From Salinimicrobium catena (lineage in GTDB: Bacteria; Bacteroidota; Bacteroidia; Flavobacteriales; Flavobacteriaceae), in NCBI RefSeq assembly GCF_900102915.1, contig NZ_FNGG01000004.1, positions 62,001-126,000 of the forward strand: 64,000 nucleotides of DNA, written 5' to 3'. Below, piece by piece: positions 43,268 to 51,796 of the stretch (position 1 is its first letter; each line of letters opens with the position of its first letter). The notes below the pieces were generated by a model. That model searched no databases. It worked only from the letters and a program-made list of their open reading frames with translations, and had not been told where the DNA came from. A program made the position numbers and the translations under genes.

Positions 43268-43975
43268 ATGAAGAAATACCTGCTTGTTTTCATCGTTCCT
43301 CTTTTTCTTGGCTGTGCCGAATTACAACAAATAGCTGATAATTTACCCACCGAAGGCGGATATGTTTCCAATGCTGAAGTCGCAGCAGGTTTGAGGCAAG
43401 CCCTGAACTTTGGGATTGAGAAGCAAGTGAGTAAACTCACAGAAGAAGATGGTTTCTTTAGAAATGAACTGGTGCGCATCACCCTCCCGCCTGAACTGCA
43501 AAAGGTAGACCGAACTTTAAGGGATGTGGGCCTTGATGCCCTTGCAGATGAAGGTCTGAAAGTACTGAACCGTGCTGCCGAAGACGCGGTAAAAGAAGCT
43601 ACTCCCATTTTTGTCAATGCTGTTAAGGAGATCACCTTTACCGATGCCCGCAACATACTTACCGGAAGTGATAAAGCAGCGACCACATACCTGGAAAACA
43701 AGACTACAGCCCAACTTTACAGCAAATTCAATCCTGTGATCTCCAACTCTCTTGATGAAGTGGGCGCCACACAGGTCTGGGCGAACATAATCGACAGATA
43801 TAACGCACTGCCTCTGACTTCCAGCGTCAATCCAGACCTGCCGGATTATGTGACCAATGAAGCTTTGGAAGGCGTTTTCACCATGATCGCCATAGAGGAA
43901 AAAGAGATCAGGAATAATTTTAGCGCCAGGACCACCGAACTGCTAAAGAGGGTGTTTGCCCTCCAGGACCAATAG
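43268..43975 (+). CDS. DUF4197 lipoprotein
   Basis: A 235-residue lipoprotein with signal 1-15 and Cys16 (FLGCAELQ). DUF4197 fills the rest: SNAEVAAGLRQALNFGIEKQVSKLTEEDGFFRNELVRITLPPELQKVDRTLRDVGLDALADEG, then FTDARNILTGSDKAATTYLENKTTAQLYSKFNPVI, all characteristic of the family. Function is unknown; members are envelope proteins of Gram-negative bacteria. Single gene with its own promoter. Confidence 0.92.
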   Translation: MKKYLLVFIVPLFLGCAELQQIADNLPTEGGYVSNAEVAAGLRQALNFGIEKQVSKLTEEDGFFRNELVRITLPPELQKVDRTLRDVGLDALADEGLKVLNRAAEDAVKEATPIFVNAVKEITFTDARNILTGSDKAATTYLENKTTAQLYSKFNPVISNSLDEVGATQVWANIIDRYNALPLTSSVNPDLPDYVTNEALEGVFTMIAIEEKEIRNNFSARTTELLKRVFALQDQ

Positions 43976-44160
43976 CCAATTACGTAGGAATTTTTCCACA
44001 AATGTAGGAGTTTATCTACAAATGTAAATTTCGCTAAAGGTGCATCAGCTCTGAAAATCACAGCCTTAAGTCAAAAGTTATTAACAATGTGAGATGGAAG
44101 AATTCCAACTTTTACCATAACGTTAACTTTAAGTTAGGAAATGTTCATAGCTCTGCTGAA

Positions 44161-44168
44161 TATCTTTG
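44161..44168 (+). promoter_or_regulatory. -7 promoter box for the Lacal_2735-like gene
   Basis: TATCTTTG fits TAnnTTTG exactly and is 17 bases before the ATG at 44186. The rest of the 210-base gap (43976-44185) is AT-rich, with two near-repeats around CACAAATGTAG and CTACAAATGTAA at about 44000-44025. Confidence 0.6.
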
Positions 44169-44185
44169 TAACATAAACCTAACGT

Positions 44186-44371
44186 ATGTTTAGACTTTTT
44201 GAACCAAGATCAACTTTGGAGAGGCTGCAGGAAAAGTATGCTTTTCTGATGCGCCGTTCTTTTGAGCTCGCTCTGTTCGATAAGACCCGAAGCGACATGC
44301 TCAACCAGAAGGCATGCACCATCCTCCAGGAGATCAAACGCATGGAGAGAAATCATGATGAGGAAGAATAG
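44186..44371 (+). CDS. Lacal_2735 family small protein
   Basis: A 61-residue helical protein resembling the Lacal_2735 family of short flavobacterial proteins: an initial MFRLFEPRSTLERLQEKYAFLMRRSFELA, then SDMLNQKACTILQEIKRME with an acidic end. Function unknown. The upstream -7 box supports expression, and its 3' end overlaps the convergent BtuF-like gene by 19 bases. Confidence 0.78.
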   Translation: MFRLFEPRSTLERLQEKYAFLMRRSFELALFDKTRSDMLNQKACTILQEIKRMERNHDEEE

Positions 44372-45171
44372 ATCTTATCGTGAAGATTTCTAAAGTAGCT
44401 GAAAGCAGCTACCAGGCGTGATCCATACCAGCTAAAATATTCTCCATCCACAATGTGGATGCCATCCCTCCTCACCACTTTTTCGAACGCTTCTTTATCT
44501 TCTTCCTTGAACGGAAATGGCTCTGTTGATAAGAAAACAAGGTCAGGATTTTTATTGGCCACATCTTTCATTTCCACCTCGGGATATCGAGATTTTTCAC
44601 CGAAAAAAATATTTTCAAAGTTGTTGAGTTTTAGCAGGTGATCTATGAAGGTATCTTTACCCACAACCATCATGGGTCGTTTCCAGATGAAATAAGCCAC
44701 TCTCTTTACCGGCTTTTCCATTATGAATTTTCTGAAGTCATTGCGCTGATCCAGGATCTTTCCTGCGATCTCAAAGGCTTTTTCTCGCTTACCAAAGACC
44801 TCCCCGTATTCCCTTATCAATTCTATCGCGTCATCAATGCTCTTTACATCTGAAACATGAACCGGCGCCAGCTCTTCCAGCTCCTCCACCATTTTTGGGG
44901 TATTCTCTTCTTTGTTGCATAAAATAATATCTGGAGCCAACCTTCTTACCTTATCAATATCGACCTGTTTAGTGCCTCCAACCACTTCCTTTTTTTTCCT
45001 GAGATCTTCCGGGTGCACACAGAATTTCGTTACACCCACCACATTATCTTCGAGACCGAGATCCACCAGAAGTTCGGTCTGACTCGGCACCAGGGAAACG
45101 ATCCTTTTTGGGATCTCCTCAAGCTCCACTTTTCTGTTCAACTGATCATAAAACACATTCATCTTGTTCAT
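44353..45171 (-). CDS. helical-backbone metal receptor / BtuF-like substrate-binding protein without signal peptide
   Basis: A 272-residue protein of the cluster that includes BtuF, FhuD and related binding proteins: IPKRIVSLVPSQTELLVDLGLEDNVVGVTKFC at the start, APDIILCNKEEN in the first lobe, long connecting helix (about 110-150), and NPDLVFLSTEPFPF in the second. Family members deliver cobalamin or iron chelates to an ABC importer in the periplasm. No signal peptide is visible and no importer genes lie nearby, which is unusual. The B12-dependent icmF is about 1.3 kb away, but a link is only inference. Confidence 0.8.
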   Translation of the reverse strand: MNKMNVFYDQLNRKVELEEIPKRIVSLVPSQTELLVDLGLEDNVVGVTKFCVHPEDLRKKKEVVGGTKQVDIDKVRRLAPDIILCNKEENTPKMVEELEELAPVHVSDVKSIDDAIELIREYGEVFGKREKAFEIAGKILDQRNDFRKFIMEKPVKRVAYFIWKRPMMVVGKDTFIDHLLKLNNFENIFFGEKSRYPEVEMKDVANKNPDLVFLSTEPFPFKEEDKEAFEKVVRRDGIHIVDGEYFSWYGSRLVAAFSYFRNLHDKIYSSSS

Positions 45172-45236
45172 TTTTAAACAGTTGAATAAGTTAACAAGAA
45201 AAGCCCGGTTTTGAAAGTTCGGGTAAAGAAATAAAC

Positions 45237-46046
45237 TTAGAGAAAAGCAGCCATTTGCTCCTGCAGTTCTTTGGCCTTGGCAGCAGCGGCTTCAGCGAAA
45301 TCTACTCCCCCAGAAGCGTAGATGATCCCTCTTGCAGAATTGACCAGGAGTCCCACATTACGGTTCATCCCGAATTTGCAAACTTCCTCCAGGCTGCCCC
45401 CCTGGGCGCCAACACCCGGAACCAGAAGAAAACTTTCGGGTACAATATTCCTGATGTCAGCTAAAAACTCTGCTTTGGTGGCACCCACCACATACATAAG
45501 GTTTTGCCCGTTCACCCAGGATTTGGAAACTTTCAGTACCTTTTTATACAATTCTTCCCCGTCGATCTTTTCAGTTTGAAAATCGAAGGCACCGGCGTTA
45601 GAGGTGAGGGCCAGCAAGATAGTATGCTTGTCCTCATAGGCCAGAAAAGGCTCTACGGAATCTTTTCCCATATAAGGCGCCACTGTCACCGAATCGAAAT
45701 TGAGGTCTTCAAAAAAGGCTTTCGCGTACATACCCGAAGTGTTACCTATATCTCCCCTTTTAGCATCGGCTATGGTGAAAATTTCCGGATGGTTCTTATT
45801 CAGGTAATCAATGGTTTTACCTAAAGCCTTCAGACCTTTTATCCCATAGGCTTCGTAGAAAGCGAGGTTGGGTTTGTAAGCCACCGCCAGGTGATGAGTG
45901 GCGTCAATAATAGTTTTATTGAAGGCGAAGATAGGGTCCTCTTCCTCGAGCAGGTGCTGCGGAATCTTGTTTAGATCCACATCAAGCCCTATGCACAAAA
46001 ATGATCTTTTGCGCTTTATTTCCTGTACAAGTTGCTGGGTGGTCAT
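45237..46046 (-). CDS. pyrF: orotidine 5'-phosphate decarboxylase
   Basis: A 269-residue TIM-barrel enzyme that makes UMP from OMP. The length and the motif [19 protein letters not shown], with the catalytic Asp/Lys, identify the larger (type 2) PyrF found in Bacteroidota and mycobacteria; [14 protein letters not shown] near the start and [17 protein letters not shown] in the second half agree. A hairpin terminator lies only about 20 bases upstream of the start, after prfA, so its transcription either starts within that stretch or depends on read-through. Confidence 0.95.
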   Translation of the reverse strand: MTTQQLVQEIKRKRSFLCIGLDVDLNKIPQHLLEEEDPIFAFNKTIIDATHHLAVAYKPNLAFYEAYGIKGLKALGKTIDYLNKNHPEIFTIADAKRGDIGNTSGMYAKAFFEDLNFDSVTVAPYMGKDSVEPFLAYEDKHTILLALTSNAGAFDFQTEKIDGEELYKKVLKVSKSWVNGQNLMYVVGATKAEFLADIRNIVPESFLLVPGVGAQGGSLEEVCKFGMNRNVGLLVNSARGIIYASGGVDFAEAAAAKAKELQEQMAAFL

Positions 46047-46062
46047 TTGGTGTTGATTAGAA

Positions 46063-46098
46063 AGAAAAAAAGCTGCCGGATAGTCCGTGGCAGCTTTT
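46063..46098 (-). terminator. terminator after prfA, immediately before pyrF
   Basis: AAAAGCTGCC (46068-46077) pairs with GGCAGCTTTT (46089-46098) around an 11-base loop; on the minus strand a run of seven T follows. The pyrF ATG is about 20 bases further on, so this hairpin could also act as an attenuator. Confidence 0.85.
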
Positions 46099-46112
46099 GA
46101 ATTTATGATCGA

Positions 46113-47189
46113 TTAAAAAACATCCGAATTTTCCTTGAGTTTTTCGGTGTTCTCTACCAGTTGCAGTTCATCGATGATCTTCTGGATATCCCCATTGATA
46201 ATGTTGGAAAGATCATAAAGAGTAAGCCCTATCCTGTGATCGGTAACCCTGCCCTGGGCGTAGTTATAGGTACGGATCTTGGCACTCCTGTCTCCGCTGG
46301 AAACCATGGAGTTCCTTTTGGCCGCATCGGCTTCCATCTTCTTGGCCAGTTCCTGCTCATATAACCTGGAACGAAGTACTCTAAAGGCTTTTTCCTTGTT
46401 CTTGTGCTGTGATTTCTGGTCCTGGCACTGCGCCACCAATCCGGTAGGAATATGCGTTAATCGCACGGCGGAATAGGTCGTGTTCACCGACTGACCTCCC
46501 GGCCCCGAAGAACAGAAGTAGTCGATACGCACATCTTTAGGGTCTATCTGCACGTCGAATTCCTCGGCTTCCGGAAGCACCATCACGGTAGCCGCCGAAG
46601 TATGCACCCTTCCCTGTGTTTCCGTTTGTGGCACACGCTGCACACGGTGCACTCCGGCCTCGAATTTCAAAGTTCCGTAGACATCCTCACCGGTCACATC
46701 AAAGATGATCTCTTTGAATCCGCCGCTGGTTCCTTCGCTAAAGTCAACGATATTGTGTTTCCAGCCTTTGCTTTCAATGTATTTGGTATACATACGGTAC
46801 AGGTCACCAGCAAAGATACTGGCCTCGTCCCCACCGGTACCGGCACGAATCTCCATCACCACGTTCTTCGCGTCTTCAGGATCTTTTGGCACCAGCATCA
46901 TTCTTATCTTCTCTTCCAGCGCCGGCAGCTCCTCTTTCGCTTCTTCCAGCTGCAATTTGGCCATTTCGGTCATTTCAGCATCACTGCCGTCGGCAATGAT
47001 CTCTTCGGCCTCAGAAATATTTTGAGTAAGGGTCATGTACTTTTCCCGCTCTTCCATCAACGCCTTCAGGTCCTTGTATTCCTTGTTCAGCTCTATATAA
47101 CGCTTTTGATCGGCAATCACATCGGGTTGAATGATCAGGTCATTCACCTCGTCAAAACGTTGCTTCACAATATTCAATTTATCGATCAT
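46113..47189 (-). CDS. prfA: peptide chain release factor 1
   Basis: A 358-residue class I release factor for UAA and UAG. It has the domain 2 recognition region [15 protein letters not shown] (the PxT position) and the catalytic GGQ in [18 protein letters not shown]. The ATG at 47189 gives the normal length; an in-frame GTG 21 bases upstream would start inside the -7 box. It is followed by a strong terminator. Confidence 0.96.
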   Translation of the reverse strand: MIDKLNIVKQRFDEVNDLIIQPDVIADQKRYIELNKEYKDLKALMEEREKYMTLTQNISEAEEIIADGSDAEMTEMAKLQLEEAKEELPALEEKIRMMLVPKDPEDAKNVVMEIRAGTGGDEASIFAGDLYRMYTKYIESKGWKHNIVDFSEGTSGGFKEIIFDVTGEDVYGTLKFEAGVHRVQRVPQTETQGRVHTSAATVMVLPEAEEFDVQIDPKDVRIDYFCSSGPGGQSVNTTYSAVRLTHIPTGLVAQCQDQKSQHKNKEKAFRVLRSRLYEQELAKKMEADAAKRNSMVSSGDRSAKIRTYNYAQGRVTDHRIGLTLYDLSNIINGDIQKIIDELQLVENTEKLKENSDVF

Positions 47190-47209
47190 AACATCTGCTT
47201 GTAAGGACA

Positions 47210-47217
47210 CAAATTTA
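47210..47217 (-). promoter_or_regulatory. -7 promoter box for prfA
   Basis: CAAATTTA on the plus strand reads TAAATTTG on the minus strand, an exact TAnnTTTG box, 20 bases before the ATG at 47189. Confidence 0.6.
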
Positions 47218-47320
47218 CGATAATTCCACGGATTTAAAGAATGGATTTTTTCTGCGGAAGAATTTTGATTCCTCCTGGAAAAATTGGTGTTACTACAGAA
47301 TTTCTCTTAACTTCAGAAGA

Positions 47321-47794
47321 ATGAAAATTACAACAAAGATCGGATTAGGAGGGGGATGCCACTGGTGCACCGAAGCGGTTTTCCAGGCGGTAAAAGGTGT
47401 TGAAAACGTAGAGCAGGGATATATCGCTTCAGAAGGCGACGCGAGAGAATTCTCTGAAGCCGTCATCGTACATTTTCACCCTGAAATTGTTTCTTCAGAA
47501 GATCTTATCAGGATACATCTTCACACTCACAATTCTACCTCAGATCATTCTTTCCGGAAGAAATACAGAAGTGCGGTGTATTATTTCTCTTCTGAAGATG
47601 AAAAAGTAGTAAAGAAGATCCTGGAAAAACTGCAGCCTGAATTTGAGAAGAAAATAATCACTGAGGTACTGCCCTTCAAGGAGTTTAAACCTTCCCGGGA
47701 ATCGCTTCAGAATTACTACAGGAAGAACCCTGATGCACCTTTTTGTAAAAGGTTTATTGAACCGAAGCTGAAGAAAGTAAAAAATTACTTTTAA
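47321..47794 (+). CDS. divergent peptide-methionine (S)-S-oxide reductase (MsrA-like)
   Basis: A 157-residue protein related to MsrA, which reduces methionine-S-sulfoxide. The active-site motif is GCHWCTE (12-18) instead of the usual GCFWCTE, so Phe of the substrate pocket is replaced by His14 while nucleophile Cys13 and acid Glu18 are kept. KKYRSAVYYFSSED matches the QYRS region. The loop that normally holds GG...Y..VxxGxTGH is shortened to GDAREFSE. It is followed seven bases later by the GxxExxY cassette. Activity is likely but specificity may differ. Confidence 0.8.
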   Translation: MKITTKIGLGGGCHWCTEAVFQAVKGVENVEQGYIASEGDAREFSEAVIVHFHPEIVSSEDLIRIHLHTHNSTSDHSFRKKYRSAVYYFSSEDEKVVKKILEKLQPEFEKKIITEVLPFKEFKPSRESLQNYYRKNPDAPFCKRFIEPKLKKVKNYF

Positions 47795-47800
47795 AATCTC

Positions 47801-47819
47801 TCACGCAGAGAGCGCAAAG
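47801..47819 (+). repeat. left inverted repeat of the GxxExxY cassette
   Basis: Left 19-base arm; the bases after it (GTCCCGCGAAGTTCGCAAAG) contain a second, imperfect GCAAAG copy. Confidence 0.85.
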
Positions 47820-47857
47820 GTCCCGCGAAGTTCGCAAAGAATCACTATCTTAAAGAG

Positions 47858-48234
47858 ATGGAAGAAAATGAAATTTCTTATAAGGTAATTGGTGTGCCAT
47901 GGAACTTCACCGTAAAATAGGTCCAGGACTTCTAGAATCTGTTTATGAAAATGCTTTAGCCTACGAATTAATCAATACAGGTCTTCTTGTACAAAAACAG
48001 CTGCCTATGCCTTTTATCTATAAAGAAATCAAAATGGATATCGGGTACAGGCTAGACCTCCTTATAGAGAACAAAGTCATTGTTGAAGTGAAATCAATCG
48101 AAACTCTTGCACCCGTTCATTTTTCCCAACTTCTGACTTACCTGAAGCTTTCAGAAAAGAAGCTGGGACTTCTAATAAACTTCAACTGCAAAACTCTCAA
48201 AGAAGGAGTTCACAGAATTGTCAATGATCTATAG
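47858..48234 (+). pseudogene. GxxExxY family PD-(D/E)XK-like protein, frameshifted near the N-terminus
   Basis: The larger open part (ATG 47899, 111 residues) has the family motif GPGLLESVY (GxxExxY), and the nuclease-like core YRLDLLIENKVIVEVKS (D...EVK) with LAPVHFSQLLTYLKLSEKKLGLLINF. The normal first segment of such proteins is encoded just upstream but in another frame: ATG 47858 reads MEENEISYKVIGV, then the frame is lost. One G missing in GTGCC (about 47894-47898) would explain it. Either the gene is broken, the shorter ATG 47899 form is used, or the assembly has an error. Its function is unknown; relatives are nuclease-like and linked to repeats. Confidence 0.8.
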
Positions 48235-48257
48235 GATCTCTGCGGCCTCTGCAAATT

Positions 48258-48276
48258 CTTTGCGCTCTCTGCGTGA
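48258..48276 (-). repeat. right inverted repeat of the GxxExxY cassette
   Basis: Exact reverse complement of the left arm; ends three bases before the stop codon of the convergent gene. Confidence 0.85.
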
Positions 48277-48279
48277 AAT

Positions 48280-49461
48280 CTAATGATACTCAAACTCCCC
48301 AAACTCACTCTTAATCGTCAGTTTCTTTTCTTCGGAAGCCTCTACCCTTCCCACGATCCTGGCATCGACATTAAATGACTTTGAAATAGCGATAAGATCT
48401 TCAGCTATGGCTTCGTCGATATATAATTCCATACGATGCCCCATGTTGAACACCTGGTACATCTCTTTCCAATCAGTTCCGCTTTCTTCCTGAATAAGCC
48501 TGAACAATGGCGGCACCTCGAACATATTGTCTTTGATCACGTGCACGTTCTCCACAAAATGAAGCACTTTGGTCTGCGCCCCACCGCTGCAGTGAACCAT
48601 CCCGGAAATATCTTTATTGGAGTACTTTTCCAGGATCTTTTTTATGACGGGAGCATAAGTGCGGGTTGGAGAAAGCACCAGTTTCCCCGCGTCAAGCGGA
48701 CTGCCCTCAACCTTATCGGTCAGATTCTTTGAGCCTCCGTAAATAAGTTCGTTGGGAATGGAAGGATCAAAACTTTCAGGATATTTCATCGCCAGATAAT
48801 TACTGAACACATCATGTCTTGCAGAGGTAAGTCCATTGCTGCCCATTCCGCCGTTGTATTCCTTCTCATACGTAGCCTGTCCAAAAGAAGACAGCCCCAC
48901 GATCACATTTCCGGGTTTTATGTTGGCATTGTCGATCACCTCGCTGCGCTTCATACGTGCAGTTACGGTGGAATCGACTATTATGGTGCGAACAAGGTCA
49001 CCTACGTCGGCAGTTTCGCCGCCGGTCGAATGAATGTTTATTCCGAAGTTCTTAAGATCAGAAAGTAATTCTTCTGTTCCGTTTATAATGGCCGAGATCA
49101 CCTCTCCCGGCACCAGGTTCTTGTTGCGCCCAATGGTGGATGAAAGCATAATGTTATCAACTGCTCCCACGCACAGCAGATCATCAATGTTCATGATAAG
49201 CGCATCCTGGGCGATGCCTTTCCAGACAGAAATATCCCCGGTCTCTTTCCAGTAAAGGTAAGCAAGGGAAGATTTGGTACCCGCGCCATCGGCATGCATG
49301 ATGAGACAGTGATTTTCATCTCCTGTGAGATGATCGGGCACGATCTTGCAGAACCCCTTCGGGAAAAGGCCTTTATCAACGTTCTTTATGGCATTGTGCA
49401 CGTCTTCTTTTCCTGCCGAAACTCCTCTGCCGGCATACCTCTTACTAATTTCCTTACTCAT
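48280..49461 (-). CDS. purM: phosphoribosylformylglycinamidine cyclo-ligase-type protein (AIR synthase)
   Basis: A 393-residue protein of the PurM superfamily in the form found in Bacteroidota. It opens with MSKEISKRYAGRGVSAGKEDVHNAIKN and has HADGAGTKSSLAYLYWKETG, DALIMNIDDLLCVGA, GGETADVGDLVRT and a later GLSSFGQATYEKEYNGGMGSNGLT, as in AIR synthase-related proteins. It would make AIR from FGAM in purine synthesis. ATG 49461 is used because a perfect -7 box covers the ATG 21 bases upstream. The GxxExxY cassette starts directly at its 3' end. Confidence 0.85.
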   Translation of the reverse strand: MSKEISKRYAGRGVSAGKEDVHNAIKNVDKGLFPKGFCKIVPDHLTGDENHCLIMHADGAGTKSSLAYLYWKETGDISVWKGIAQDALIMNIDDLLCVGAVDNIMLSSTIGRNKNLVPGEVISAIINGTEELLSDLKNFGINIHSTGGETADVGDLVRTIIVDSTVTARMKRSEVIDNANIKPGNVIVGLSSFGQATYEKEYNGGMGSNGLTSARHDVFSNYLAMKYPESFDPSIPNELIYGGSKNLTDKVEGSPLDAGKLVLSPTRTYAPVIKKILEKYSNKDISGMVHCSGGAQTKVLHFVENVHVIKDNMFEVPPLFRLIQEESGTDWKEMYQVFNMGHRMELYIDEAIAEDLIAISKSFNVDARIVGRVEASEEKKLTIKSEFGEFEYH

Positions 49462-49479
49462 GGTTGTGTGTTTGTGGCT

Positions 49480-49487
49480 CAAAGATA
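49480..49487 (-). promoter_or_regulatory. -7 promoter box for the purM-type gene
   Basis: CAAAGATA on the plus strand is TATCTTTG on the minus strand, 18 bases before ATG 49461. The leader contains the 13-mer CCACAAACACACA (49465-49477), which is also in the glnN leader. Confidence 0.6.
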
Positions 49488-49525
49488 AACAGATTTACAC
49501 TTTTAGTCCTGTTTAGCTTCAGAAT

Positions 49526-49555
49526 TAAAAAAGCCACATCGCGAGGGATGTGGCT
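49526..49555 (-). terminator. terminator of glnN
   Basis: AGCCACATC (49532-49540) pairs with GATGTGGCT (49547-49555) around GCGAGG; a T run follows on the minus strand. Confidence 0.85.
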
Positions 49556-49574
49556 CTCAAAAATTGATTTTAGA

Positions 49575-51761
49575 TTATCTTGTAAATAATAGTTCTCTGT
49601 ACTTGGTTAGCGGCCAGATCTCATCATCGATCAACAGCTCCAACTTGTCACAATGATATCTTATCGATTCAAAGTAAGGCTTCACTTTATTACAATATGA
49701 AAATGCTTTTTCTTCGGCATCTTCCAGCTTGTTCGCCTTTTTACGGGCTTCGATCATCTCGGTTATCTCGGAATTTATCTTTTCTATATGGGCAGATATT
49801 TCCTGAATGATCTCTAATTGCTCTTTTGAATGCTTCTTGAAATCATTATCAAAGATCTCTTTTAAGCCGCGAACGTTCTTGATCAAGATGTTCTGATAAC
49901 GAATTGCAGTAGGGATCACGTGGTTACGGGCAATGTCTCCCAAAATTCGGCTTTCTATCTGGATACGCATGATGTACTCTTCCAGCTCGATCTCATGACG
50001 GGCCTCGATCTCGACGCGGTTCATCACATTAAGCTCTTCGAAGAGCTTGATGTTATCCTCAGTGATCATCGCTTTAAGGGCTTCGGGAGTATTTCGATTA
50101 TTGCTTAAGCCTCTTTTTTCTGCTTCTTTCTCCCATTCTTCGGAATAACCGTCCCCTTCAAAACGGATGTTCTTGGAATCTTTGATATACTCTCTCAAAA
50201 CATTGAAAATAGCATCGTCCTTCTTCATCTTCTTACCTTTGGTAAGCCCATCCACTTCTTTTTTGAATTCCTTCAGCTGCTTGGCCACGATGGTGTTGAG
50301 CACTGTCATTGGCTGCGCACAGTTCGCAGTAGATCCTACCGCACGGAATTCAAATTTATTTCCTGTAAAGGCGAAGGAAGAAGTTCTGTTCCTGTCTGTG
50401 TTATCCAAAAGGATCTCAGGGATCTTGCCTACAACGTTCAGTTTTAATTCGGTTTTCTCCTGCGGAGAAAGTTTCCCGTCGGTCACTTTTTCAAGCTCAT
50501 CAAGTACCTCGGTCAGTTGAGAACCGATAAAGGTTGATATGATTGCCGGTGGCGCTTCATTGGCACCAAGCCTGTGATCGTTAGACGCGCTGGCAATGGT
50601 GGCTCGCAGCAATTCTTCGTGATCGTGCACGGCTTTAATAGTGTTGATAAAGAAGGTTAGGAACTGCAGGTTCTTCATTGGAGTCGAACCAGGTCCTAAT
50701 AAGTTTACTCCGGTATCTGTACTAAGAGACCAGTTATTGTGCTTCCCGCTTCCGTTAATACCGGCGAAAGGTTTTTCATGGAACAAGACCATGAAATTGT
50801 GACGCTCGGCGATACGCTGCATGATATCCATTAACAGCGAGTTGTGGTCTACCGCCAGGTTGGCCTCCTCAAAAATAGGAGCCAGCTCAAACTGGTTTGG
50901 CGCCACCTCATTGTGCCTGGTCTTCACCGGCACTCCCAGGATCATACATTCTTTTTCAAGCTCTCTCATGAAAGAAAGCACCCTTGGAGGAATTGAACCA
51001 AAATAGTGATCGTCCAATTGCTGACCTTTAGCAGGGGAATGCCCTAAAAGCGTACGGCCTGAAAGCTGAATATCGGGCCTGGATGCAGCAAGGGCAGAAT
51101 CGATTAGGAAATATTCCTGTTCCCATCCTAAGGTAGCCTGTACTTTATTTACATTCTTATCAAAATATTTAGCAACATCTGTAGCAGCTTCATCTATGGC
51201 ATGCAAAGCTCTTAAAAGCGGTGTTTTGAAATCCAGGGCATCTCCTGTATAGGATACAAAGACACTGGGAATACAAAGTGTGGTTCCGTAGATAAAAGCA
51301 GGAGAAGTCGGGTCCCATGCGGTGTATCCTCTGGCTTCAAATGTATTTCTGATCCCCCCGTGCGGAAAACTGGACGCATCCGGCTCCTGCTGCACAAGCT
51401 GTCCGCCTCCGAATTTTTCGATCGCAAGACCGTCTCCGATGGTCTCAAAAAAGGCATCGTGCTTTTCGGCTGTGGTTCCTGTTAATGGCTGGAACCAGTG
51501 AGTGTAATGGGTAGCTCCTTTAGAGATCGCCCATTCTTTCATCCCGGTAGAAATATGATCGGCGATGGTGCGATCGATCTTTTTACCGGTGGCATTGGCT
51601 TCCATGACGCTTTGATAAGCTTCCTTAGTAAGGAACTGGCGCATAACGCTCTCGGTAAAGACATTTTTCCCGAACAATTCTGAACGGCGTTCTTTTTCCT
51701 CTACTTCAACGGGTTTTCGGTTAAGGGTTTCTTTTAAGGCATTAAATCTCAATGTTGCCAT
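49575..51761 (-). CDS. glnN: glutamine synthetase type III
   Basis: A 728-residue GSIII enzyme that forms glutamine from glutamate and ammonia; it is almost twice as long as GSI subunits. Signature segments: FGKNVFTESVMRQFLTKEAY near the N-terminus, TLGWEQEYFLID, KTRHNEVAPNQFELAPIFEEANLAVDHN, HEKPFAGINGSGKHNNWSL and RNRTSSFAFTGNKFEFRAVGS. Monocistronic, with a clear promoter and terminator. A stem-loop overlaps its -7 region. Confidence 0.96.
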   Translation of the reverse strand: MATLRFNALKETLNRKPVEVEEKERRSELFGKNVFTESVMRQFLTKEAYQSVMEANATGKKIDRTIADHISTGMKEWAISKGATHYTHWFQPLTGTTAEKHDAFFETIGDGLAIEKFGGGQLVQQEPDASSFPHGGIRNTFEARGYTAWDPTSPAFIYGTTLCIPSVFVSYTGDALDFKTPLLRALHAIDEAATDVAKYFDKNVNKVQATLGWEQEYFLIDSALAASRPDIQLSGRTLLGHSPAKGQQLDDHYFGSIPPRVLSFMRELEKECMILGVPVKTRHNEVAPNQFELAPIFEEANLAVDHNSLLMDIMQRIAERHNFMVLFHEKPFAGINGSGKHNNWSLSTDTGVNLLGPGSTPMKNLQFLTFFINTIKAVHDHEELLRATIASASNDHRLGANEAPPAIISTFIGSQLTEVLDELEKVTDGKLSPQEKTELKLNVVGKIPEILLDNTDRNRTSSFAFTGNKFEFRAVGSTANCAQPMTVLNTIVAKQLKEFKKEVDGLTKGKKMKKDDAIFNVLREYIKDSKNIRFEGDGYSEEWEKEAEKRGLSNNRNTPEALKAMITEDNIKLFEELNVMNRVEIEARHEIELEEYIMRIQIESRILGDIARNHVIPTAIRYQNILIKNVRGLKEIFDNDFKKHSKEQLEIIQEISAHIEKINSEITEMIEARKKANKLEDAEEKAFSYCNKVKPYFESIRYHCDKLELLIDDEIWPLTKYRELLFTR

Positions 51762-51775
51762 AATAGATATGTGTG

Positions 51776-51796
51776 TTTGTGGTTTGAAGCCACAAA
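51776..51796 (-). promoter_or_regulatory. inverted repeat overlapping the glnN -7 box
   Basis: TTTGTGG (51776-51782) and CCACAAA (51790-51796) around a seven-base loop. It covers part of the -7 box and the probable start of transcription, so it is a possible operator. Confidence 0.4.

Larger units (their letters stand above)
47801..48276. mobile_element. GxxExxY cassette bounded by 19-bp inverted repeats
   Basis: TCACGCAGAGAGCGCAAAG at 47801-47819 occurs as its exact reverse complement at 48258-48276. The 476-base unit holds one GxxExxY gene and fits between the stops of msrA (47794) and the purM-type gene (48280) with six and three spare bases. Similar CACGCAGAG..GCAAAG repeats around GxxExxY genes are common in Bacteroidota; I infer a small non-autonomous mobile unit or mobile regulatory cassette. 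Confidence 0.75.

Noticed and set aside
46602-47204. 200-codon open frame opposite prfA
   Set aside because: His/Phe/Leu-rich antisense product without domains; prfA on the other strand is certain.
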